Shown: one piece after another, positions 1 through 4,987 of the stretch
Numbering within the stretch: the first letter of the stretch is position 1
Layout: each line of letters starts with the position of its first letter
NCBI GenBank assembly: GCA_007570905.1
Contig: RKSI01000139.1
Span: forward strand, 1 to 8,321
Source: Gammaproteobacteria bacterium
Lineage (GTDB): Bacteria > Pseudomonadota > Gammaproteobacteria > Poriferisulfidales > Oxydemutatoraceae
Length of the DNA: 8,321 nucleotides
Reading direction: 5' to 3'
The notes under the pieces: model-generated
Told to the model about the DNA's origin: nothing
Databases searched by the model: none
Seen by the model: only the letters and a program-made list of their open reading frames with translations
Position numbers and translations under genes: made by a program

Positions 1-743
1 ACGAACGGCAGCAGGCCGATTTTCTCGACAAAGCGGATGAACAGTTGCATCGTCGCCAGCGCGAACAGCGCCGACACCGCGAAGCCCGCCGCCAGCGCCG
101 CCGCCGGGGCCGTCCCGGCATGAACATCCTGCGCCAGTTGCAGCGCTTGCAGCGCGGCGGCGGCGAGGATGACCGGTATCGCCAGCAGAAACGAGAACTG
201 CGCGGCCTGCGTGCGCGCCAGCCCCAGCAGCAGCCCGGCGGTGATGACAACGCCGGCGCGCGACGCGCCCGGCACCAGCGCCAGCGCCTGCGCCAGGCCG
301 ATCCACACCGCGCCGGACAGCGTGACCTCGCGCGCGCCGCCGGTGCGTCTTGCGTCGGCCAGCCACAGCGCCAGCGCGAAGCCGGCGGTGGCCGCGGCGA
401 TGACCGGCATGGTCCGCAGGTGCGTTCTTATCAGCGGCTCAAACCACCAGCCCGCGGCCAGCACCGGCAGCGACGCGACGGCGACGGCGGCCAGCAGGCG
501 CAGGTTTTCATCGTCGCGCGGCGCGCGCGGCAGGCACGCGCGCAACATCGCCGCCAGTTGCCGCCGGCAGTGGACAATCACCGCGCACAGCGTGCCGGCG
601 TGAACCGTGATGTCGAAGGCAAGGTGTTCGCCGCGCCAGCCCAGCCAGTCGCGCACCAGCACCAGGTGCGCCGAACTCGACACCGGCAGGAATTCGGTGA
701 CGCCCTGCACCAGGGCCAGGACAATGCTTTGAAAAATCTCCAT
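1..743 (-). CDS. uppP: Undecaprenyl-diphosphatase UppP/BacA, 3' end outside the window
   Basis: This integral membrane phosphatase converts undecaprenyl diphosphate to the monophosphate, recycling the lipid carrier for peptidoglycan and other envelope polymers. From the ATG at 743, 247 codons are open to the window edge. The family is usually about 265-275 residues, so roughly 20 are missing. The first signature lies at residues 13-26 (QGVTEFLPVSSSAH, with E17, the serines and H26), followed by a second conserved helix near 43-60 (FDITVHAGTLCAV). The second signature is PGASRAG at 158-164, containing the catalytic-type arginine R162. Most members have SRS there, and this one has SRA. Several hydrophobic helices follow. 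No clear Shine-Dalgarno precedes the ATG, but an extended -10 element lies close upstream. It is divergent from the pteridine reductase. The family call is secure. Confidence 0.95.
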   Translation of the reverse strand, partial: MEIFQSIVLALVQGVTEFLPVSSSAHLVLVRDWLGWRGEHLAFDITVHAGTLCAVIVHCRRQLAAMLRACLPRAPRDDENLRLLAAVAVASLPVLAAGWWFEPLIRTHLRTMPVIAAATAGFALALWLADARRTGGAREVTLSGAVWIGLAQALALVPGASRAGVVITAGLLLGLARTQAAQFSFLLAIPVILAAAALQALQLAQDVHAGTAPAAALAAGFAVSALFALATMQLFIRFVEKIGLLPF

Positions 744-768
744 CGGCGGGCGGCGGTATCGGACGCCG

Positions 769-777
769 AGTATAACA
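769..777 (-). promoter_or_regulatory. Possible extended -10 promoter for uppP
   Basis: On the minus strand the sequence TGTTATACT fits an extended -10 (TGn plus TATACT, 5/6 to TATAAT). Transcription would begin about 20 nt before the uppP ATG. No -35 match was found at the usual distance, which is tolerated by extended -10 promoters. This is a motif match only. Confidence 0.35.
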
Positions 778-830
778 GCACGCCGCGCTGCGCCGCCGGC
801 GGCCCGCCGCCAATGCGCGTGCGCCGCGCC

Positions 831-1004
831 ATCATTCCGCCGCTGCGCGTGTGCTTTTGCGGTGAACGGGTGTGACGACGGATGATGACAGGCAGAGTTG
901 ATTGCCGCCGGTGCGCCGCCGCTGCGGTATCATTCCACCGGTTTGCGGTGAACGGATTTGACGACGAATGACCACAAGGCGGCGTTGATTACCGGCGGTG
1001 CGCG
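831..1004 (+). repeat. Degenerate tandem duplication of the pteridine reductase 5' end
   Basis: Two diverged direct copies lie head to tail. Copy 1 spans about 831-918 and copy 2 about 929-1004. Both begin ATCATTCC(G/A)CCG, share the exact 14-mer TTTGCGGTGAACGG (856-869 and 942-955), then ACGACG-ATGA and GTTGATT, and continue into GGTGCG. Copy 1 has about 13 extra bases between the first two blocks. Copy 2 contains the start and first codons of the functional gene. Copy 1 would give a GTG start at 872 with MTTDDDRQS before a stop. In another frame it reads AELIAAGAP, recalling AALITGGAR of the real protein. This reads as an old partial duplication that has decayed. Confidence 0.7.
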
Positions 1005-1695
1005 GCGCGTCGGCGCGTGCATTGCGCGGGCGCTGCACGGCGCCGGTTTCAATGTCGCGCTGCATTGCCGCCGCTCGCAGCGGCAAGCGCGCGAGATGGC
1101 CGATGAATTGAACGCGGCGCGGCGCGATTCGGCCTGCGTGCTGGCCGCCGATTTGCGCGACGCGGCGGCGGTGCGCGAACTGGCGCGCGCGGCGCGCACG
1201 CGCTGGCGGCGCCTTGACGCGCTTATCAACAACGCCTCGGTGTTTTTCGGCACTTCGCTCGCGGCCCCGGACGACGCGCGCATTGACGAACTTATCGGCG
1301 TCAACATCAAGGCGCCGCTGCTGCTGGCCGGGGAACTGGCGGAGGAACTGGCGCGCCGCGAAGGGTGCATCGTCAATCTGACCGACTGCTACGCCTCGCA
1401 GCCGCTGCAAGGCCACGCCGCGTATTGCGCGACGCAGGCGGCGCTGGCGATGCTGACGCGCTCGCTCGCGCTGGAACTGGCGCCGCGGGTGCGCTGCAAC
1501 GCGGTCGCGCCGGGCGCGATTCTGTGGCCGGAAGGCGACGGCGATGATGAGGAGCGGCGCCGCGCCGTGTTGCGGCGCACCGCGCTGGCGCGCACCGGCG
1601 AACCCGCCGATGTGGCGCAAGCGGTGCTGTTTCTGGTGACCTCCGCCGGTTACATCACCGGCGAGACCATAGCGGTGGACGGCGGGCGCTATTGA
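958..1695 (+). CDS. Pteridine reductase-like short-chain dehydrogenase (PTR1/FolM type), catalytic Lys replaced by Gln
   Basis: This 245-residue Rossmann-fold SDR most resembles bacterial pteridine reductases, which use NADPH to reduce dihydro-pterins/folates. The cofactor motif is TGGARRVG at 12-19. HCRRS at 36-40 matches the NADPH 2'-phosphate motif of PTR1 (HxxRS), and NNAS lies at 91-94. As in PTR1, an Asp (D143) stands where classical SDRs have the catalytic Ser, 13 residues before Y156. The catalytic YxxxK is here Y156-C-A-T-Q160, so the lysine is missing. NAVAPGAILWPEG (181-193) and the C-terminal ITGETIAVDGGRY are typical of the family. TTG at 958 is the first possible start after an in-frame stop at 949; the next is TTG at 985, too close to the Rossmann motif. 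Only a weak ribosome site precedes it. Its proximity to folB/folK supports a pterin role. Activity is uncertain because of Q160. Confidence 0.85.
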   Translation: MTTNDHKAALITGGARRVGACIARALHGAGFNVALHCRRSQRQAREMADELNAARRDSACVLAADLRDAAAVRELARAARTRWRRLDALINNASVFFGTSLAAPDDARIDELIGVNIKAPLLLAGELAEELARREGCIVNLTDCYASQPLQGHAAYCATQAALAMLTRSLALELAPRVRCNAVAPGAILWPEGDGDDEERRRAVLRRTALARTGEPADVAQAVLFLVTSAGYITGETIAVDGGRY

Positions 1696-1765
1696 GCGGC
1701 CAGCGACATTCCTGCAAAGGCGGAAATGCGCGCACTGGCGGCGGCGGCTGTGCGGGGCGGGACAG

Positions 1766-1792
1766 GCGGCGCCGCTGCATGGGAGGCGCCGC
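1766..1792. terminator. GC-rich stem-loop between convergent genes, possible weak bidirectional terminator
   Basis: GCGGCGCC (1766-1773) and GGCGCCGC (1785-1792) form a perfect 8-bp stem with an 11-base loop. It lies in the 114-bp gap between the convergent reductase and NHLP precursor genes. There is no T tract on either side, so it is not a classical intrinsic terminator. It could slow polymerase or protect 3' ends. Nothing else was seen in this gap. Confidence 0.35.
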
Positions 1793-1809
1793 TGCGGAGA
1801 AGGGAGGAC

Positions 1810-2178
1810 CTACCCTTGTTCCCGGTTGTTTTCGGTGACCTTGATGCCGACGACGGTGGCGACGGTGCCGGCGACAAACACGGCGCTGATGGCGATGCCG
1901 ATGGAGATGAAAATCTCGCCGCCCGACACCTGCGCCAGTTGCTCGTCGTCGAGTTTCATGTCGGCCAGCACATCGTAGTCCGGCACGCAGATATGCAGCG
2001 TGTCTTCGGTGTTTTGCACCGCGCGCACCGTGACCGGAACTTCGCTGCCGTTCAGCGCCGTCTGCGGGTTGGCCCGGACGGTTTGCAACAGCGCCAGGTC
2101 GTCGGCGTATTTCGCCGCCAGCAGCGCCGAGACAATCTCGTTGGTGGCCGGCAGTTCGGTTGCTGTTTGTATTCTCAT
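1810..2178 (-). CDS. NHLP-leader RiPP precursor peptide (leader, Gly-Gly, hydrophobic core)
   Basis: This 122-residue protein has the layout of NHLP-type precursors, in which a nitrile-hydratase-alpha-like leader carries a C-terminal core that is modified and released. Residues 14-42 form the leader helix (SALLAAKYADD, then VRANPQTAL, matching the family's 'D...F..LL.DP..AL' pattern). Residues 51-66 (VRAVQNTEDTLHICVP) match its strand motif ending in a proline. LDDEQLAQVSGG (76-87) matches the pre-cleavage helix ending in Gly-Gly. The predicted core, 88-122, is about 26 hydrophobic residues rich in Ile, Val, Ala and Gly (SIGIAISAVFVAGTVATVVG), then a polar tail TENNREQG. It contains Ser/Thr but no Cys, so classical lanthionine bridges are unlikely. 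The ATG at 2178 is fixed by AAGGAGG six bases upstream. No modifying enzyme, C39 peptidase or exporter is adjacent. G+C is about 63%, slightly below its neighbours. Family call good; product unknown. Confidence 0.8.
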   Translation of the reverse strand: MRIQTATELPATNEIVSALLAAKYADDLALLQTVRANPQTALNGSEVPVTVRAVQNTEDTLHICVPDYDVLADMKLDDEQLAQVSGGEIFISIGIAISAVFVAGTVATVVGIKVTENNREQG

Positions 2179-2184
2179 TATGGT

Positions 2185-2191
2185 CCTCCTT
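2185..2191 (-). promoter_or_regulatory. Consensus Shine-Dalgarno of the NHLP precursor
   Basis: The minus strand reads AAGGAGG, followed by six bases and the ATG at 2178. It decides the start against an in-frame extension to 2361 encoding an arginine-rich, non-conserved-looking stretch. The downstream arm of an inverted repeat touches its first bases. Confidence 0.85.
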
Positions 2192-2249
2192 GTCAGTGGA
2201 TTGCGGCCATTATAGCGCCGCCGGCGCGCTGCGGGGCCACTGACAAAGG
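2188..2249. repeat. 10-bp perfect inverted repeat flanking the precursor promoter (operator or RNA hairpin)
   Basis: TTGTCAGTGG (2190-2199) and CCACTGACAA (2237-2246) are perfect inverted repeats. Allowing one bulged A extends the arms to CCTTGTCAGTGG and CCACTGACAAAGG. The 37-bp interval holds the TATAAT box and a small inner repeat, AGCGC/GCGCT (2214-2218, 2226-2230). Relative to the inferred start near 2202, the half-sites fall at about -44 to -35 and +3 to +12. They could bind a dimeric regulator. Alternatively, in RNA reading through from folK, they would form a hairpin that pairs with the first part of the Shine-Dalgarno. The symmetry is directly visible; the function is inferred. Confidence 0.65.
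2209..2214 (-). promoter_or_regulatory. TATAAT -10 box for the NHLP precursor gene
   Basis: The minus strand reads a perfect TATAAT, placing transcription start near 2202 and leaving a leader of about 24 nt before the ATG. No -35 box sits at 16-18 bp. TTGTCA (5/6 to TTGACA) occurs 26 bp upstream, inside the inverted-repeat arm, too far for normal use. An activator-dependent promoter would fit this arrangement. Confidence 0.6.
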
Positions 2250-2375
2250 TTATTGAACGGACGGCGCGGCGCGTGCTTTTGCGCCCTTCGTGTGTGTTTC
2301 GCGGGCTGTCCATGCACTGCGGATGCGCCCGGATGCACCGCCGGTGAACCCGCCGGAACACCGCCGACAGGCCCG

Positions 2376-2398
2376 CCGCCGGACTACTCGCCCGGCGG
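2376..2398 (-). other. Stem-loop across the folK stop codon
   Basis: CCGCCGG (2376-2382) and CCGGCGG (2392-2398) form a 7-bp stem with a 9-base loop that includes the folK TAG. No U tract follows, so it may be a 3'-end structure or chance in GC-rich sequence. The remaining 130 or so bases up to the inverted repeat show no gene. Confidence 0.25.
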
Positions 2399-2884
2399 CA
2401 GCGCCATCGGCACGCGCGTCAGCCGGTGGCGCGTCTTGTCAAAGCGCTCCCACAGTTCGGCGCAGGTTTTTTTCAGCACCGGGTGCACGACGCCGCCGCC
2501 GATTTCGGCCAGCGGCCCGAGCACGAAGGCGTGTTCGGCGATCTCGGCGCGCGGCAGTTGCAGGCCGTCGCGCTCGATGACGAGGTCGCCGTGCAGAATC
2601 TGGTCGAGGTCGAGTTGGCGCGACTCAAAACGGCTGGCGCCGCGCACGCGGCCATGCTCCTTCTCAATCCGGCGCAGGATTTTCTCTATAGCCAGCGGCG
2701 GCATCGCGGTCTCGAACGACGCCGCCAGGTTGTAGAAGTCGCCGCCGCTGAAACCGACCGCCGCCGATTGATAGACCGACGACAGCGTCAGCGGGCTGAA
2801 CACCCGGCGCAGCGCGGTGATGCACGAGGCGATGTTCTTCTCCTTGTCGATGTTGCTGCCGATGCTCAGGAACACGCGGTTCAT
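2384..2884 (-). CDS. folK: HPPK, 6-hydroxymethyl-7,8-dihydropterin pyrophosphokinase
   Basis: HPPK transfers pyrophosphate from ATP to 6-hydroxymethyl-dihydropterin, the step between FolB and dihydropteroate synthase in folate synthesis, in the cytosol. The 166-residue protein starts MNRVFLSIGSN, typical of the family. SSVYQSAAVGF (35-45) and DFYN (49-52) are the pterin-site segments. The catalytic block 77-94 is HGRVRGASRFESRQLDLD with R79, R81, R89 and the magnesium-binding D92 and D94. Family members commonly have RWGPRTLDLD here; this one has Phe for Trp, ES for GP and Gln for Thr, a conservative drift. AFVLGPLAEI (119-128) is the usual C-terminal motif. Its ATG overlaps the folB stop (ATGA, 2881-2884), so translation is probably coupled. 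Confidence 0.93.
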   Translation of the reverse strand: MNRVFLSIGSNIDKEKNIASCITALRRVFSPLTLSSVYQSAAVGFSGGDFYNLAASFETAMPPLAIEKILRRIEKEHGRVRGASRFESRQLDLDQILHGDLVIERDGLQLPRAEIAEHAFVLGPLAEIGGGVVHPVLKKTCAELWERFDKTRHRLTRVPMALPPGE

Positions 2885-3243
2885 CTGTGTTCCCCGCGCT
2901 CTATGGTCACGCCGACGCTGCGCGAGCCGCGCACCGCGCCCGGCTTGCGCAGCGTCAGCCGCAGCCAGCGAATGCCGAATTCGCGCATCAGTTCTTCGGC
3001 CAGTTTGTGCGCCAGCGTCTCGACCAGCGCGCAGCGGCTTGCGCCGATGAATTCCTGCGCGTGCTTCGCCACCGCCTTGTAGTCGAGCGTGTCTTCAATG
3101 CGGTCGGACGCGGCGGCGGCTGCGGCGTCGCCGGCCATCTCAAGGTCGATGCGCAGTGTTTGTTCAATCTGCCGCTCCCAGTCGAAAACCCCGACGGTGG
3201 CGCGCACCTCGAGGCCGGTCAGCAGGATGATGTCGGTCGTCAT
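2881..3243 (-). CDS. folB: Dihydroneopterin aldolase
   Basis: FolB cleaves dihydroneopterin to 6-hydroxymethyl-dihydropterin and glycolaldehyde, feeding FolK directly. The 120-residue length fits the family. GVFDWERQ (18-25) carries the substrate-binding Glu (E23), DTLDY (51-55) carries the conserved tyrosine, and RKPGAVRGS (99-107) carries the catalytic lysine K100. VGVTIERG near the C terminus is also typical. The ATG at 3243 overlaps the obgE stop (ATGA, 3240-3243), and its own stop overlaps folK. This start, rather than one further upstream inside obgE, gives the normal family N terminus (MTTDIILLTGLEV). Confidence 0.94.
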   Translation of the reverse strand: MTTDIILLTGLEVRATVGVFDWERQIEQTLRIDLEMAGDAAAAAASDRIEDTLDYKAVAKHAQEFIGASRCALVETLAHKLAEELMREFGIRWLRLTLRKPGAVRGSRSVGVTIERGEHR

Positions 3244-4298
3244 GCGACCGCCGCCGCCGGCGCCTGCGCCTGCGCCTGTGCCTGTGCCGCGCCGCCGCGC
3301 AGGCGCCGCGTGATGGCGCGCGTCAGGTCTCCCAGGCCCTCGCCCGACACCGCCGACACCTTGAACCAGGGCCGCCGCCAGTTCAGTTCGGCGACCAGTT
3401 GCCGGCATCGTTCGTCGCCCTCGGCGGGCGTCGCCGTGTCGGCGCGGGTGCAGACCAGCCAGCGTTCCTTGCCGATCAGCGCGGCGTCAAAGCGCTCCAT
3501 CTCGTTTTCCAGCGAGCGCACCATGCGCCGGTTTGCCGCCGCCGGTTCGCCGCCGCCGATGTCCACCAGATGCAGCAGCAGGCGCGTGCGCTGCAAGTGC
3601 CTGAGAAACTGCGTGCCGAGGCCGACGCCGTCGGCGGCGCCCTCAATCAGGCCGGGAATGTCGGCGATGACAAAACTGTCGTAGTCGCCGGCCTTGACGA
3701 CGCCGAGCACCGGGTAAAGCGTTGTGAACGGGTAGTCGGCGATTTTCGGGTGCGCCGCGCTGACCGCCGCCACCAGCGTGGATTTGCCGACATTGGGCGG
3801 CCCGACCAGGCCGACATCGGCCAGCAGTTTCAACTCCAGCCGCAGCGTGCGGCATTCGCCCTTGCCGCCCGGCGTCGAGCGCCGCGGCGCCTGGTTGGTG
3901 GAAGACTTGAAACGGGTGTTGCCGAGGCCGCGCGCGCCGCCTTTGGCGACCAGCAGGCGCTGGCCGGACTGCGTGATGTCGCCGATTAACTCGGCGGTTT
4001 CGGTGTTGTGCACCGCGGTGCCGGGTGGCACGCGCAGCAGCAGGTCTTCGCCGTTGGCGCCGGTGCGGTTGGCGCCGCGCCCCGGCCGCCCGTTGCCGGC
4101 GCGGAACAGGCGGCGGTTGCGGAAGTCCACCAGCGTGTTGAGGTTTCTGTCGCCCGTCAGCCAGACGCTGCCGCCGTCGCCGCCGTCGCCGCCGTCGGGG
4201 CCGCCGTGCGGCAACGCGCGCGCGCGGTGAAAACTGACGCAGCCGCCGCCGCCGTCACCGGCCATGATGGTGATTTCAGTCTCGTCAACGAATTTCAT
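3240..4298 (-). CDS. obgE: Obg-family GTPase (ObgE/CgtA) with variant G4 motif
   Basis: ObgE/CgtA is an essential-type GTPase that binds the 50S subunit and links ribosome assembly with stress signalling. The 352-residue protein has the glycine-rich Obg fold at about 1-157 (GDGGGG, GGPDGGDGGDGG, GRGANRTG, LGNTRFKSSTNQAPR). The GTPase domain contains G1 GPPNVGKST (166-174; usually LPNAGKST), the switch DYPFTT (188-193), G3 DIPGLIEGA (213-221) and G5 SA (315-316). G4, normally NKxD, is TRAD at 284-287, an unusual substitution at the guanine-specificity site. The C terminus is short and ends in four Ala-Gln pairs encoded by a hexanucleotide repeat. It lies downstream of rplU and rpmA, the usual order, and overlaps folB by ATGA. 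Confidence 0.95.
   Translation of the reverse strand: MKFVDETEITIMAGDGGGGCVSFHRARALPHGGPDGGDGGDGGSVWLTGDRNLNTLVDFRNRRLFRAGNGRPGRGANRTGANGEDLLLRVPPGTAVHNTETAELIGDITQSGQRLLVAKGGARGLGNTRFKSSTNQAPRRSTPGGKGECRTLRLELKLLADVGLVGPPNVGKSTLVAAVSAAHPKIADYPFTTLYPVLGVVKAGDYDSFVIADIPGLIEGAADGVGLGTQFLRHLQRTRLLLHLVDIGGGEPAAANRRMVRSLENEMERFDAALIGKERWLVCTRADTATPAEGDERCRQLVAELNWRRPWFKVSAVSGEGLGDLTRAITRRLRGGAAQAQAQAQAPAAAVA
3262..3287 (-). repeat. Hexanucleotide microsatellite encoding the ObgE Ala-Gln tail
   Basis: About four tandem GCCTGY units on the plus strand read as GCRCAG codon pairs on the coding strand, giving AQAQAQAQ at residues 338-345. Unit changes would add or remove two residues without shifting frame, so the stop/start overlap with folB would survive slippage. 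Confidence 0.6.
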
Positions 4299-4342
4299 GA
4301 TGCGCCGTGCGCTGTTGTGTGCGCCGCCGGTGGCGGGCGCCG

Positions 4343-4359
4343 GCCGGGCGCCGCCCGGC
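4343..4359 (-). other. Stem-loop in the rpmA-obgE gap
   Basis: GCCGGGC (4343-4349) and GCCCGGC (4353-4359) make a 7-bp stem with a 3-base loop in the 76-bp gap between rpmA and obgE. There is no U tract on the coding strand. It could be a processing or attenuation site; nothing else is visible in the gap. Confidence 0.3.
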
Positions 4360-4374
4360 GGAAAAGGGCCGCCG

Positions 4375-4632
4375 TCAGGCGGGGACGACGCTGACGGTGC
4401 GCCTGCGCCGCGCGCCCTTGCGCGCGAACACGACGGCGCCCGCCGTCAGCGCGAACAGCGTGTGGTCGCGCCCGCAGCCGACATTGGCGCCGGCGTGGAA
4501 GTGGGTGCCGCGCTGGCGCACGAGGATGTTGCCGGCCTGGACCGTCTCGCCGCCGAATTTCTTTACGCCGAGGCGTTTTGATTCGGAATCCCTTCCGTTG
4601 CGCGTGCTGCCGCCCGCTTTCTTGTGCGCCAT
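4375..4632 (-). CDS. rpmA: 50S ribosomal protein L27
   Basis: L27 (85 residues, the usual length) reaches the peptidyl-transferase centre with its N-terminal tail and helps position tRNA ends. The start MAHKKAGGSTRNGRDSES is the highly conserved family N terminus. RLGVKKFGGE and AGNILVRQRGTHFHAG follow, and the C terminus is basic (RKGARRRR). The ATG at 4632 is preceded by GGAGG with normal spacing. The rplU stop lies 21 bases upstream, so the two are almost certainly co-transcribed. Confidence 0.97.
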   Translation of the reverse strand: MAHKKAGGSTRNGRDSESKRLGVKKFGGETVQAGNILVRQRGTHFHAGANVGCGRDHTLFALTAGAVVFARKGARRRRTVSVVPA

Positions 4633-4653
4633 TCCGTTTTCCTCCGCAGGCCG

Positions 4654-4968
4654 TTACGGATTGATGCCGGTGATTTCAACCGCGGTGAACGGCTGGCGGT
4701 GTCCAAGGCGGCGCAAATGGCGTTTGCGCCGCTTGAACCGGATGACCCGGATTTTTTCATCCCGGCCATGGCGGACGACTTTCCCGGCGACGGCGCTGTT
4801 TTCAAGGTAGGGCGCGCCGATGTCGAGGTTGCCGTCGTTGTTCACCAGCAGCACCTTGTCGAAAACAACCGCCTTGCCTTCCTCCGCGCCGAGTTTGCCG
4901 ACGCGAATGACATCCCCCGGCGACACCTTGTATTGCCTGCCGCCGGTGGCGATGACCGCATAAATCAT
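4654..4968 (-). CDS. rplU: 50S ribosomal protein L21
   Basis: L21 (104 residues) is a primary-type 23S rRNA-binding protein of the large subunit. The N terminus MIYAVIATGGRQYKVSPGD is diagnostic. FDKVLLVNNDG, the RVIRFKRRKRHLRRLGHRQPFTAVEI block (about 75-100) and the ITGINP end agree with the family. The ATG at 4968 has GGAGA nine to ten bases upstream. An in-frame open extension reaches 5091, but it overlaps the preceding gene and lacks family similarity. The preceding small gene ends 19 bases upstream in the same orientation. Confidence 0.97.
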   Translation of the reverse strand: MIYAVIATGGRQYKVSPGDVIRVGKLGAEEGKAVVFDKVLLVNNDGNLDIGAPYLENSAVAGKVVRHGRDEKIRVIRFKRRKRHLRRLGHRQPFTAVEITGINP

Positions 4969-4987
4969 CGGGGATGTCTCCGCAGCC

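Noticed and set aside
45..875. Long plus-strand open frame antisense to uppP
   Set aside because: It is Arg/Gln-rich low-complexity translation of the opposite strand of a clear uppP gene, which is typical in GC-rich DNA.
832..1620. Minus-strand open frame antisense to the pteridine reductase
   Set aside because: The plus-strand frame has clear SDR motifs. The antisense product is compositionally biased and has no recognisable motif.
1768..1797. Direct repeat GGCGCCGCTGC twice as an attachment site
   Set aside because: There is no integrase or element boundary nearby. The same bases are better explained by the 8-bp inverted repeat forming a stem-loop.
2179..2361. N-terminal extension of the NHLP precursor to an upstream ATG
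   Set aside because: The extension is arginine-rich without family similarity and would span the TATAAT, the inverted repeat and the consensus ribosome site. The ATG at 2178 is much better supported.
4165..4205. GCCGCCGTC tandem repeats as a possible regulatory array or CRISPR-like repeat
   Set aside because: They encode the conserved GGPDGGDGGDGG loop of the Obg domain and are explained by coding.
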